DNA of 33,733 bases from CAWUKT01 sp963923035 (GCA_963923035.1 CAWUKT010000079.1:1-33733), one strand, 5' to 3'; shown: positions 16,097 through 24,462, counted from the first letter of the stretch. Translations and numbers: made by a program. The notes: generated from the letters alone by a model not told the origin.

Positions 16097-17293
16097 ATGA
16101 AAACCAAACATTTCGGAAGCCTGCTCGCCCTGTTGTTTATGTGTGCGACCTTTTTGGGAGCCTGCCAAAAAGACGACGACACGCCTGATCCCGCAGATAC
16201 CAGCCCCATTCAGCTGAACTGCGACGATTTTAAATCCGCGATGACGCTGGAGGATGATCCGGACCGTCCGGTGGACTATACCGTCACCTGTCTGATGGAC
16301 ATTGAAGCGCCCATCACGATCCAGCCCGGCGTGGTCGTGCAGTTTGAAGCCGATGCAGGTTGGTACGTTCGGAACAATGGTTCTTTGCGGGCGGTGGGAA
16401 CGGATGGCGCCCGGATTGAACTGACCGGGACCGCCTCCACTCCGGGGGCCTGGAAGGGATTGCTGTTTGATTCGGAGGAGAGCCGGAACCAATTGAGCTA
16501 TGTCGATATCCGCTACGCGGGCGGAGGGGCTTTCAACTCCAATGGTGACCTCGCGGCCCTCGTGCTCTGGAACGCAACTTCGCTCGCCCTTGACCATATC
16601 AGCATCCAACAAAGCGCCTCCAAGGGCATTTCGGCCATCTACGGCGCAGCCAATTGGTCCCTGACCCAATCCCGAATCACTGGCTGCGCAGACGCCCCGG
16701 TGGTCTGCCTTCTGAATTACCTCTCCGTCTTCGACAATACCAATGATTTCACCGGCAACGCGGCGGACCATATCCTGCTCGACCTTGCCACCAACTCTTT
16801 GACCACGGATCTCACGTGGAAAAAATCGTCGGTCCCCTACCGCGTGACCTCGACCTTCAACCTCTTCACGGAGTTGACGCTGGAAAATGCCGACGTGGTG
16901 ATCGAGGCTGGCACCCAGATCCAGATGGAAGATGGCACGGGCCTCCGGGTGGACCGTAATTCCAGCCTTCAAGCACTGGGAACAGCCGACGCGCCCATCC
17001 AATTTTCGGGCGTGACGCCCTCGGCCGGCGCGTGGAGCGCCATCTACTTCGACGCCAATGCCACCCTCTCCAATGAGCTGCGCCATGTCAATATCCGCCA
17101 CGCCGGAGCGGAGCTCGACAATGAAAAATCGGCCGTTCTGATGCGGGTCAACCCCACCCTGCGCCTGGACCACGTCAATTTCACAGATATTGATGGCTGT
17201 TCGATCTACAACAAGGATGTCCAACTCAATCCCAATCTGACCACCTCAAACCTCACCCATACCAATACCACCGGCGAATTCTGCAATGATTGA
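16097..17293 (+). CDS. Lipoprotein with internally duplicated beta-helix-like domain
   Basis: A 398-residue protein. I use the ATG at 16097, which gives the lipoprotein leader MKTKHFGSLLALLFMCATFLGAC (shown in two parts: basic MKTKH, then a hydrophobic run to LGAC). An Asp/Pro linker follows. The mature protein contains two copies of one module. Each has an IxPGVxxQFE or IEAGTQIQMED strand, then LRAVGTDGARIELTG or LQALGTADAPIQFSG, then GAWKGLLFDSE or GAWSAIYFDAN, then LSYVDIRYAGG or LRHVNIRHAGA. This is the style of right-handed parallel beta-helix proteins that bind or cleave polysaccharides, but no catalytic residues are recognisable. It is probably surface-exposed. A perfect inverted repeat lies just after the stop. 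Confidence 0.8.
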   Translation: MKTKHFGSLLALLFMCATFLGACQKDDDTPDPADTSPIQLNCDDFKSAMTLEDDPDRPVDYTVTCLMDIEAPITIQPGVVVQFEADAGWYVRNNGSLRAVGTDGARIELTGTASTPGAWKGLLFDSEESRNQLSYVDIRYAGGGAFNSNGDLAALVLWNATSLALDHISIQQSASKGISAIYGAANWSLTQSRITGCADAPVVCLLNYLSVFDNTNDFTGNAADHILLDLATNSLTTDLTWKKSSVPYRVTSTFNLFTELTLENADVVIEAGTQIQMEDGTGLRVDRNSSLQALGTADAPIQFSGVTPSAGAWSAIYFDANATLSNELRHVNIRHAGAELDNEKSAVLMRVNPTLRLDHVNFTDIDGCSIYNKDVQLNPNLTTSNLTHTNTTGEFCND

Positions 17294-17320
17294 TTCGCTT
17301 CTGGATCCGATTTAAGCACC

Positions 17321-17349
17321 AAGGGGCTTCCTCGACGAGGAAGCCCCTT
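17321..17349. terminator. Perfect inverted repeat between convergent genes, probable bidirectional terminator
   Basis: Fourteen bases (AAGGGGCTTCCTCG) are followed after a single A by their exact reverse complement, giving a very stable hairpin in either transcript. It lies 28 bases after one stop and about 42 bases from the stop of the convergent gene. No long T run follows on either strand, so termination strength is uncertain. Confidence 0.6.
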
Positions 17350-17390
17350 GACTTATTCACATTATCCGAAAACCGGATGAAAAGATTCGC

Positions 17391-18794
17391 TTATACTTCG
17401 CGGTACTGGTGGGCACCACCGACGACGCCATCGTAGATGAACTCGCTGCCAGCGGGGAAGAGGACTTCCTCTTCGCCTCCACCGTATTCATCGCCGCCCA
17501 AACTGAGGATATTACGCCCGTTTCGGTGGCTGACGATGTGGATCAACATGCTGCCAAAGCCCGCGGCCACGTTGCGGTGGCGGGAAGTCGAGAAGAAGCC
17601 CTGCTCCTTGTAGGTTTCTCCCACCACGGGGGCATTGTTGCCGCCGATGAGGTGGTTGGTGCCACGCCACAGCTCCTGCTGGGGATCGATTTCGCTCCGC
17701 AGCAGCGCCTCTTGCAGACGCCTGACCCCGTCGGCCTGCTCTTCGGTCATGTCCTGGTTCCGCAGAGGGCGGTTGAAGAAGGTTTCGGCCCGGCCGGTAT
17801 CGGGATTGGTATAATCGTTGATGATGTGGTTGTCGACTTCACCGGGATTGACGCCCTGGGTCCGCATTTCTTCGATTTCGGCGGCGGTGTCGATGGCGCG
17901 GTCTTGCCGTTCCTGGCCCTGTTCCAGCAGCTGCCGCTGCTGAATGGCGGCGGTGACGGCTTCAAACTGACTCCGGATATAGGCCTGGTCCTTTCCATTC
18001 AGGCGGACGAAACCTCCAGCGTTTTGGCGCTCCTGCCGGGCGACGCGCTGCCATTCGTTGGCGAGGGCGAGGCTGGGATTCGCATCGTAGGCAGCCCGGG
18101 CGGCATTGATGGCGCGGCGGTTCAGGCCATTCTGGACATCACTCGTTTTGCCCTTGCACAACTGCTTGACGCCAGCGGCTTCTTTTTCCTTTTGCTCTTT
18201 TATCTGCTTCTCTTCCAGGTCCTTCGGCACATCATCCGGAACGCCCGCCAGGGATCCATTCCGCACGTTTTCGGCCAGGGCCTGCTGGACGCGGGTGGTA
18301 ATTTTTTCGATGATGGCGGATTCACTGCCGACCACATCTCCTTTCAGGTACCTCGAAACGGAGGTTTGGATATGGGCGGGCTCTTTGTCCGCATAAAATG
18401 AAAACCAGTAAGCGATGTAAGGGCAGTCCTGGCTGGTTTGCCCAATTTGGGCGAGGGTGGCGTCGGCCACATTGGAGATGCTTTTCTTCAGGCTCCCCAG
18501 AAAGGCTCCCTTGTTGGCAGCGGTGATTTCAAATGAATCGGTTTCCCGTTGCATGGCCGGCGCGGGATATGAGGTCGGGCCTTGGGAAGTCTGGTCGGAG
18601 ACCCGGCGCTGGAGTCCCATGAGTTGGGAGACCTGCGAACTCGAGCTGGCCATGCGCTGCATGGTTTTGAGTTGGGTGGCTTGGGGCCCCTGACCGGAAA
18701 GGCTTCCGCCTTCGGTTTCTGGTCCAGCTAAACTACCACTGTCCATCGTAGATGGAGAGCTTTTGTGCTGAATTACATCTTCATGCGTAGTCAT
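17391..18794 (-). CDS. Putative ADP-ribosyltransferase toxin with contractile-injection-system-like N-terminus
   Basis: A 467-residue protein with no signal peptide. The C-terminal 95 residues show all three R-S-E marks of mono-ADP-ribosyltransferases. They are R377 in ELWRGTN, the STS motif at 402-404 (GFFSTSRHR), and E441-E442-E443 in GGGEEEVLFPAGSEF, where ExE points to arginine as target. Such enzymes transfer ADP-ribose from NAD to a host protein. Residues 38-66 hold an imperfect repeat (ATQLKTMQRMASSSSQVSQL, then MGLQRRV). A helical segment around 120-150 (SQDCPYIAYWFSFY, SVSRYLKGD) follows. I recall both elements in effectors linked to extracellular contractile injection systems; that link is from memory. 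A long charged helix (190-310) joins the parts. No adjacent immunity, chaperone or injection genes are present. The ART call is strong; the delivery route is inference. Confidence 0.8.
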   Translation of the reverse strand: MTTHEDVIQHKSSPSTMDSGSLAGPETEGGSLSGQGPQATQLKTMQRMASSSSQVSQLMGLQRRVSDQTSQGPTSYPAPAMQRETDSFEITAANKGAFLGSLKKSISNVADATLAQIGQTSQDCPYIAYWFSFYADKEPAHIQTSVSRYLKGDVVGSESAIIEKITTRVQQALAENVRNGSLAGVPDDVPKDLEEKQIKEQKEKEAAGVKQLCKGKTSDVQNGLNRRAINAARAAYDANPSLALANEWQRVARQERQNAGGFVRLNGKDQAYIRSQFEAVTAAIQQRQLLEQGQERQDRAIDTAAEIEEMRTQGVNPGEVDNHIINDYTNPDTGRAETFFNRPLRNQDMTEEQADGVRRLQEALLRSEIDPQQELWRGTNHLIGGNNAPVVGETYKEQGFFSTSRHRNVAAGFGSMLIHIVSHRNGRNILSLGGDEYGGGEEEVLFPAGSEFIYDGVVGGAHQYREV

Positions 18795-19246
18795 ACGTTT
18801 CCCTAAAAAAATTCAATGGACAATTGGACGAAGAAAGCCTGAGCTATTGGCAGATTGTATCCTTCGTTGATCAAAATAGCACTTTGAACCGCCAATAACA
18901 ACGATTCGGCGAAGTTTTATCCACCTAAAAGCGGAGAGAGCTGATTGGCAGGCAATTCCTTTTTTCTGACATATTGAACTAACCTTTCAACCATAGTTAA
19001 ACCTTACTAAAATCCACAATGGTCCACCCACTTGCTATTTTATTGGTTTCGGGGCAAATAAAGGGAAAAGGGGATTTTTTGATCGAATCCGGTCAAAACA
19101 GGGCGATATAATGCCAAGGTTTTGCAAAGCCGTCACTCCTCCGGGGATTACGAGAGATTTTTGGTTGAATTCAATTAAACCTATTGGATTAGGACCTATC
19201 TTATTTTCCATATAGAGATCGCTCAAATTGACTTAAGATACTTTCA
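18795..19246. other. 452-base non-coding gap between divergent toxin-like and sulfatase genes
   Basis: This gap is richer in A+T than the flanking genes and carries the regulatory DNA for two divergent genes. I see a candidate promoter for the ADP-ribosyltransferase gene (18872-18902) and a near-palindrome at 19118-19131 (GGTTTTGCAAAGCC). No RNA gene or convincing small protein gene was found. A 63-codon frame on the minus strand near 19035-19226 has no recognisable features and I do not accept it. Confidence 0.5.
18872..18902 (-). promoter_or_regulatory. Candidate promoter for the ADP-ribosyltransferase gene
   Basis: Read on the minus strand, GTTG is followed after 20 bases by TATTTTG, close to the TTTG / TAnnTTTG consensus but one base short in the -7 box. 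It would give a leader of about 70 bases before the ATG at 18794. Low to moderate confidence. Confidence 0.33.
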
Positions 19247-20887
19247 ATGATTTTTCTTCCGCGTTTTTCATTCGATTCATTTCATTCTGTGGGGCTCTGG
19301 TTGGCCCTTCTGTTCGCTGGCTTTTTCTTCCATTCTCCCGCCTTTTCCCAAACCGATCCCAACCAACCCAATGTCCTGTTGATCATTTCGGATGACCTGG
19401 GCGTGGATGCGACCAATGGCTACCAAAACAATGCGGTGATGCCCACAACCCCGACGCTGGACAGCCTGCGGACCTCGGGCCTGACCTTTTCCAATGCCTG
19501 GTCAGCCCCGGTTTGCACGCCTACCCGCGCCAATGTCCTCAGCGGGAAGTACGGGATCAAAACCGGCGTGTTGAATGCTCCCGGGAACCTCAACCTGTCG
19601 GATACCTCCATTTTTACCCAGGTCCAGCAACTCAGCAACAATGCCTACGCCACCGGTTATATTGGAAAATGGCATACCACCATGCCGCAGGACCCCAACC
19701 ACCCTTTTGATCACGGAATCGACCATTTCGAAGGGATTATGGGGTCGGGGGTCACGGACTATTATAACTGGACCAAATTTGCGGGTGGGGTGAGTTCGGC
19801 CGAAACTACCTACGCCACCACCTACCTCACCAACTCGGCCATCCAATGGGTCAATACGCAAACCAGCCCCTGGGTGCTTTTCCTCGCCGAAATGGCCCCT
19901 CATTCTCCATTGCACATCCCTCCCAGCGATTTGTATACCATCTCCAACCTCACTCCCAATCGGAGGAAGTTTATGGCTGCCATCGAAGCGATGGACGCAG
20001 AGATCGGGCGGTTGCTCGCCAATATTCCGTCGGCGGTCCTCAGCAATACGCTCATCATTTATATCGGCGACAATGGCACGCCCGGCAATGTCATTCAATC
20101 TTTTCCGTCCGACCGGGCCAAGGGGACCCTCTACCAGGGCGGGATTCACGTCCCATTCTTCATCAGCGGCCCGATGGTGACCCGCGTCAACGAAACCGAA
20201 GCCAGCCTCGTGCATGTGGTGGATGTGTTTGCGACCATTTGGGAGGTGTCCGGGCACGGCCTTCCCGGCGGCAAGGACAATAGCTGGAGCTTGCTGCCCC
20301 TGCTGTCGGATGCCTCGGCGCCCGACAAGCCGTTCAACTATACCGAACTGTCCAGCACCGATGTGACCGGATGGACCATCCGCAATGACCAGTACAAGTT
20401 GCTGAACCTGGACAGCACCGGCCAGGAATTTTACGATCTGATCAACGATCCGTTCGAAGCAAATGACCTCATGGGGTCGCTTACCCCGGCCCAGGATTCC
20501 ATTCGCGTGGTTCTGGAGACGGAGGCGGTTGCCATCCGGAGCGGCTGGTCCTGTCAGGACCTGATCCAGAATGGCGACGAGGAAGGGATCGATTGCGGAG
20601 GGTCTTCCTGCGCCCCTTGTGTCCCTACCGGCGTCCAAGGCTTGGCGAATCATTTGGACCTCAAGGTTTTTCCCAATCCGACCACCGGAGAATTCTCCGT
20701 GTACGTAGGCGACGCGCGCGTGGAGCGGATAGAGGTCTACGACGGGTTGGGACGGCTGTTGTTGCGGGAAGGAAAATCCATTGCCAGCCTGGTAAAGCTC
20801 GATTTGGGCACGCTCCCGGCCCAGATGGGCTGGGTACGGGTCGTGACCAACAAGGGATCCCAAGCCGTGCGGTTGATGATTGAGTAG
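19247..20887 (+). CDS. Secreted sulfatase (formylglycine type) with T9SS sorting domain
   Basis: A 546-residue exported sulfatase predicted to remove sulfate esters, probably from sulfated glycans. Signal peptide: residues 1-35, ending SPAFSQ. Metal ligands D49-D50 are in LLIISDDLG. The sulfatase signature C90-T-P-T-R94 (APVCTPTRANVLSGKYG) requires conversion of Cys90 to formylglycine, so a formylglycine-generating enzyme is needed elsewhere in the genome. A further metal pair is D275-N276 in YIGDNGTPG. After the catalytic domain comes the Cys-rich linker CQDLIQNGDEEGIDCGG with SSCAPC, common in Bacteroidota secreted proteins. A T9SS sorting domain follows (LKVFPNPTTGEF, VYDGLGRLL). It should act at the cell surface or outside the cell. 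Convergent with the gene at 20907. Confidence 0.93.
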   Translation: MIFLPRFSFDSFHSVGLWLALLFAGFFFHSPAFSQTDPNQPNVLLIISDDLGVDATNGYQNNAVMPTTPTLDSLRTSGLTFSNAWSAPVCTPTRANVLSGKYGIKTGVLNAPGNLNLSDTSIFTQVQQLSNNAYATGYIGKWHTTMPQDPNHPFDHGIDHFEGIMGSGVTDYYNWTKFAGGVSSAETTYATTYLTNSAIQWVNTQTSPWVLFLAEMAPHSPLHIPPSDLYTISNLTPNRRKFMAAIEAMDAEIGRLLANIPSAVLSNTLIIYIGDNGTPGNVIQSFPSDRAKGTLYQGGIHVPFFISGPMVTRVNETEASLVHVVDVFATIWEVSGHGLPGGKDNSWSLLPLLSDASAPDKPFNYTELSSTDVTGWTIRNDQYKLLNLDSTGQEFYDLINDPFEANDLMGSLTPAQDSIRVVLETEAVAIRSGWSCQDLIQNGDEEGIDCGGSSCAPCVPTGVQGLANHLDLKVFPNPTTGEFSVYVGDARVERIEVYDGLGRLLLREGKSIASLVKLDLGTLPAQMGWVRVVTNKGSQAVRLMIE

Positions 20888-20906
20888 GGCTGCAGGGGAA
20901 TGGGCG

Positions 20907-21767
20907 CTACCGCTTGATCAATTTTGTGAGAAAGGGAATTTTGCCCGGAATCTCCACCTCCACCATGTACATCCCCGGCGCTTCCTCAATGCTGAAGGGC
21001 TGGAATTCGGAATTGTTGCATTTGAATTGGGAAATCGTCTGGCCAATGGCGTTGCGGACCGTGACAATTGCTTTGGGGCATGGCACTTTGAATTCAATGT
21101 AATAGTGGCCGGTGCCGGGATTGGGGAACAAGGTAATCGGCGGGGGCGTGATGGGAGAAAACAGGCCCACCGGCGCCGCATCACCCTTCCAGGCGTAGGA
21201 TTCGATGTTCATGCCTCCCCAGTGGAAGGAATACCCGAAGGCGAAGTACTTGATCCAGGCGTAGTTCCAGGTCCCTCCGACCGGAAAACGCACGCCGAGG
21301 TACTTGATCCCGCTGGTCACATCGTTGATGGGGGCCAGATTGCCATGGATCAGCCGGACCACCGGCACCATAGAGTCGGGGGTCATGTACCCTGTAATCC
21401 AGTTGTCCGAAGCGAGGAGCAATTGGCCTGGCGACAGGCTGTCGGCGAAATTGGAGGGGGACAATATCCGTACTTCGGCGCCGTTCAGGGTCCGGATGGC
21501 GATGGACATGGAGTCCACCACCTCCTCGTAGACCTGGTTCTCAAATCGCAGGTCGGGTACCATATCTCCGTTGATGTCCAGCTCGCGGTCTCCCAGGGCC
21601 GGCTGGTTGCCGGCCGTCACATTGGTTTGAAGGAACCAGGTGCTGGGACCGGGGTAAATATCAGGCCCCGAACTGGTCCCTACGGAAAGGCTGTCGTACT
21701 GAGCAAATCCTATGGTAAAGGGAGACAGAAAAAGAAGGAGGGCAATGGTGGAGCGAAACGGTTTCAT
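20907..21767 (-). CDS. Uncharacterised secreted protein with T9SS sorting domain
   Basis: A 286-residue protein. The signal peptide ends PFTIGFAQ. The middle (about 25-200) is beta-rich with no domain I recognise, including DINGDMVPDLRFEN, which resembles the short calcium-binding or FG-GAP-like phrases of secreted proteins, and WNYAWIKYFAFGYSFHWGG. The last 75 residues are a type A T9SS sorting domain (ITLFPNPGTGHYYIEF, VRNAIGQTISQF, APGMYMVEVE, LTKLIKR). It should be exported across the outer membrane. The body may be an adhesin or carbohydrate-binding module, but I cannot say. It converges on the sulfatase gene with 19 bases between stops. Confidence 0.82.
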   Translation of the reverse strand: MKPFRSTIALLLFLSPFTIGFAQYDSLSVGTSSGPDIYPGPSTWFLQTNVTAGNQPALGDRELDINGDMVPDLRFENQVYEEVVDSMSIAIRTLNGAEVRILSPSNFADSLSPGQLLLASDNWITGYMTPDSMVPVVRLIHGNLAPINDVTSGIKYLGVRFPVGGTWNYAWIKYFAFGYSFHWGGMNIESYAWKGDAAPVGLFSPITPPPITLFPNPGTGHYYIEFKVPCPKAIVTVRNAIGQTISQFKCNNSEFQPFSIEEAPGMYMVEVEIPGKIPFLTKLIKR

Positions 21768-21828
21768 TCCTTCAACCTAACAATTCATTCTCGACCGCGG
21801 TAGGCAATTATTGGTTCCCCTTTTTCCC

Positions 21829-23298
21829 TCAACTCCTTTTTTCCAACCACCGATCCACCTCATGCAAGCCCAAATAGTGTTTCTCTTTACCCATTTCCCC
21901 AATCTTCTCCTTGAACGCCCGGGTCAATTCCTGTTGGTGCCGGACGGAATTGTGGTGGTGCATGGCCTTGAGGTAGTCGACCACCATCAGCTCGAATTGG
22001 TGGGCCTCGGCTTCCTTCTTGAGGCTACGCAAGGCGGATCGTAGGGCGTAGTCGAGGTACTCTCCGTCTTCCTTTTCAAAATGGGCGATCAGACTGAATA
22101 CCCGGACCGCAACCCGGATGTCTTCCCGCGTCGCTCCCAAGGGTTCGTCGAGGATCTTGCGGGACCATTTCAGGCAAGAAGGATAATCCTCACCCAGGAA
22201 AAACAGGACAATCTGGTTGTAGAGGAAATATTGGCGCACGCCGGTCGAAATATAGGCTCCGTGGGCGGCCAGTCCCTCTTCGATCAGTGGGGCCAATTGG
22301 AATCCGTTTTCATATTGTTCGGTCAGCAAATGGTAGCGCAGTTCCAGGTGAATGGGAATCCGAAAAACGAGGGCCTTCAGCTTCGGAGTTTGGGCCTTGA
22401 AAGTTTTGATCCGGGCCATGACCTCTTCAAAGTCGTCGGTATCTTCGTCCATCAGGCAGGCGTCGAGGTAGCCCATGATTGTTTTCAAATAGCGTTCTCC
22501 TTCCTCCCTGATGCGCTCCGGCGTTGATTCCCACAGCTCCACCATCCGCCCAAAATGCTCCTTCATTTTCTTGATGTCGCCCCGAAGCCGGCCAAAATAG
22601 GCGTGGGTATAGTGGTAGACGATGCCCGCATTCCAGGAGCCCGCCCGGTCCGGATTCTCAAGCAGGGGATCGGCCATCGTCGCCTGGGCCATCTGCAATT
22701 CGGATTCCTTGCGCAGCTCAACCCGCGTGGCCACAGTCGCGTAGATCTGGTCGTGCAACCGCCGCAATTGCAATTCATTGTCCAGCTGGGCCAGGGTTTT
22801 GGCCGCCTGCTGGTAGGCGAGGTCAAGCTCGCCTTTGAGGTTGGGCTGGTAGCCCAATTTGAGGAGGCGGAGTTCCCGGACCATGATCTCGATGAGCAGG
22901 GGAAATTTTTCGTGGGCGGTGGCCAGCTTGCGGGCTTTGCGCAGGTAGCGCTGGGTGGCCTTGAAAAGGCCTTTCTGCTGGCTGATGTCCGCGAAATCCA
23001 GCAGCTCCCGGAGCTGCATGTCCAGACTCTTGTCGTGGTGGTAGGCGCGCAAGGCGCGCATGATGGCATTGGTGAGGTAGTTTTTCGCGACGGAAAACTG
23101 ATTCAACAGCGCCTCCCCTTCAAATTGGGACTTCAATCCCGCCTCATCAAAGGATTCCTGCTTCAGAATGGCCTCGAAGAGCCGCATATAATTGTTTTGC
23201 CCCGACCGCACGTGCAATTGACTGTGCAACTTGAAATAGCGCCGCTCCGCCTCGTCGAGGCTGTGGATGAGTTGAAATAAATCGGCGCGGGCTTTCAC
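21829..23298 (-). CDS. Uncharacterised helical-repeat protein, paralogue of the one at 14364-15911
   Basis: A 489-residue cytoplasmic protein, nearly all helical, starting at GTG (MKARADLFQLIHSLDEAERR). An in-frame stop lies three codons upstream, so GTG is the only sensible start. Segments such as RYLRKARKLATAHEKFPLL and AYQQAAKTLAQLDNELQL suggest TPR-like helix pairs. It aligns with the 515-residue protein at 14364-15911 at the N-terminus, in the RKARKLA segment, and in the C-terminal FEKEDGEYLDYALR segment. No enzyme motif, signal peptide or membrane segment is visible. Function is unknown. The family seems lineage-specific, which I infer from not recognising it in better known bacteria. 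Confidence 0.8.
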   Translation of the reverse strand: MKARADLFQLIHSLDEAERRYFKLHSQLHVRSGQNNYMRLFEAILKQESFDEAGLKSQFEGEALLNQFSVAKNYLTNAIMRALRAYHHDKSLDMQLRELLDFADISQQKGLFKATQRYLRKARKLATAHEKFPLLIEIMVRELRLLKLGYQPNLKGELDLAYQQAAKTLAQLDNELQLRRLHDQIYATVATRVELRKESELQMAQATMADPLLENPDRAGSWNAGIVYHYTHAYFGRLRGDIKKMKEHFGRMVELWESTPERIREEGERYLKTIMGYLDACLMDEDTDDFEEVMARIKTFKAQTPKLKALVFRIPIHLELRYHLLTEQYENGFQLAPLIEEGLAAHGAYISTGVRQYFLYNQIVLFFLGEDYPSCLKWSRKILDEPLGATREDIRVAVRVFSLIAHFEKEDGEYLDYALRSALRSLKKEAEAHQFELMVVDYLKAMHHHNSVRHQQELTRAFKEKIGEMGKEKHYLGLHEVDRWLEKRS

Positions 23299-23299
23299 T

Positions 23300-23379
23300 G
23301 ATTGCTAAGAATAATCTTCGCGAAAAATTGATGAACAGGCATAAGTTAGTAGAATTTGGGAATAGATTGCTAAGAATAA
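23300..23379. repeat. 15-base direct repeat upstream of divergent genes
   Basis: GATTGCTAAGAATAA occurs at 23300-23314 and again at 23365-23379, 65 bases apart on the same strand. It lies in the 152-base gap between the divergent genes at 23298 and 23451. It could be a paired regulator site or a chance local duplication. Confidence 0.5.
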
Positions 23380-23450
23380 AAAATCAAAGGGATGCGTCGA
23401 GACATCCAAAATGATACTTTTACACCGTTGACTTTTCAAAGAATACCCTA

Positions 23451-24419
23451 ATGATGAAGCCCTTACTCCCCCTGACATTTGTTTTGCTGCTCCTTCTCCA
23501 ATGGTCCGGTCTCAACGGCCAAACCCTGACCTTGAAGGAAACCAACCTGTGCCTGATTCCTAAGAATAGTAAGACGGCCCAGTGCCTCAACCTGAAAAAA
23601 TCCCCCATCGCGGTGGAATATATCAATGGCGCCTTTCGGATGTTTAAGGTCCCGGGCACACCGGTCGGCGAACCGCCCAAGGACATTTTCAAAAGCAAGA
23701 AAAACACTCTCTTCTCGGTTCAATCGACCATTTCCCTGAAAGGCAATTACTTTTTCATCCTGAATTCTAAGCAACAAAGGATCTTCGAAATGCCCTTCAT
23801 ACCGGGGACCCGCGGGGTTTTCCAATTGGACCGAGACGGGATAATCGCCTTTTACACGGAAGATTGCCTGGAATTGGAACCGATTGAGGTCCGGGACGGG
23901 CAACTCCTGTACGACGGGGCCCAGGGTGCGACCAGCCTCTACATGACCCTGGTCGATCGGGATGATATCCCGGCCCGCCTGATCTGCAAGGAAGGCATTG
24001 GCATCTCTTGTATCGAGGACAATATCATCGATCCCCGGATGTACGAGACCCGCCTCAACCTGGATGGCGCATTTGGTTCTCCGTATCCGGCCGACTTCAC
24101 CCCCGGAGGGATGGACCTGCCCGATGGCGGCCCCCGCTATGCTCCCAGCAGCAACGACGATCCATTCTGCAAGGATTGTGAGGAATTGACGGAAACGGAA
24201 TGGAGCCAGATTTGTGAAGTGGACCTGCGGAAAAAAGGCCTCTACAAAGATTGCGATGGGCACTTGCTGGTCATCGACCTTGAGACTGGAACCGTCTGCC
24301 TCGACGTCGACCTGGGTGGAACCGCTCTGCGGGTCGAATCCGTCCAAGGTGACATTGTCCAACTGAGCCTTCCCGCCTCCACCATTACGGGTGAGCAGGG
24401 CTGCTGCGCCGAACAATAA
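23451..24419 (+). CDS. Uncharacterised exported protein, Cys-rich C-terminal half
   Basis: A 322-residue protein. Two tandem ATG codons (23451, 23454) could start it; either gives a signal peptide (KPLLPLTFVLLLLLQ, cleavage near GLNGQ). Residues 25-150 look beta-rich (ISLKGNYFFILNSKQQRIFE, GTRGVFQLDRDGIIAFY). The second half is acidic and has about ten Cys (for example DPFCKDCEELTE, YKDCDGHLLVIDLETGTVC, GCCAEQ at the end), suggesting disulfide bonds after export. I recognise no domain. It has no lipobox and no T9SS domain, so periplasmic location is the default guess. The gene at 24528 follows on the same strand after 108 bases that include a GC-rich hairpin. Confidence 0.75.
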   Translation: MMKPLLPLTFVLLLLLQWSGLNGQTLTLKETNLCLIPKNSKTAQCLNLKKSPIAVEYINGAFRMFKVPGTPVGEPPKDIFKSKKNTLFSVQSTISLKGNYFFILNSKQQRIFEMPFIPGTRGVFQLDRDGIIAFYTEDCLELEPIEVRDGQLLYDGAQGATSLYMTLVDRDDIPARLICKEGIGISCIEDNIIDPRMYETRLNLDGAFGSPYPADFTPGGMDLPDGGPRYAPSSNDDPFCKDCEELTETEWSQICEVDLRKKGLYKDCDGHLLVIDLETGTVCLDVDLGGTALRVESVQGDIVQLSLPASTITGEQGCCAEQ

Positions 24420-24446
24420 CCCCCTCATTCTAAACGACTTCTACTT

Positions 24447-24462
24447 GGTGCCCCCGGGCACC
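24447..24462 (+). other. GC-rich hairpin between the two unknown plus-strand genes
   Basis: GGTGCCC and GGGCACC face each other across two C residues, giving a short, very stable hairpin in the transcript. No T run follows, so it is not a standard terminator. It could be a processing or pausing site, or a weak terminator. Confidence 0.4.

Noticed and set aside
19035..19226. 63-codon minus-strand frame in the gap before the sulfatase
   Set aside because: No leader, domain or ribosome-binding context; contains a near-palindromic stretch and is more likely intergenic.
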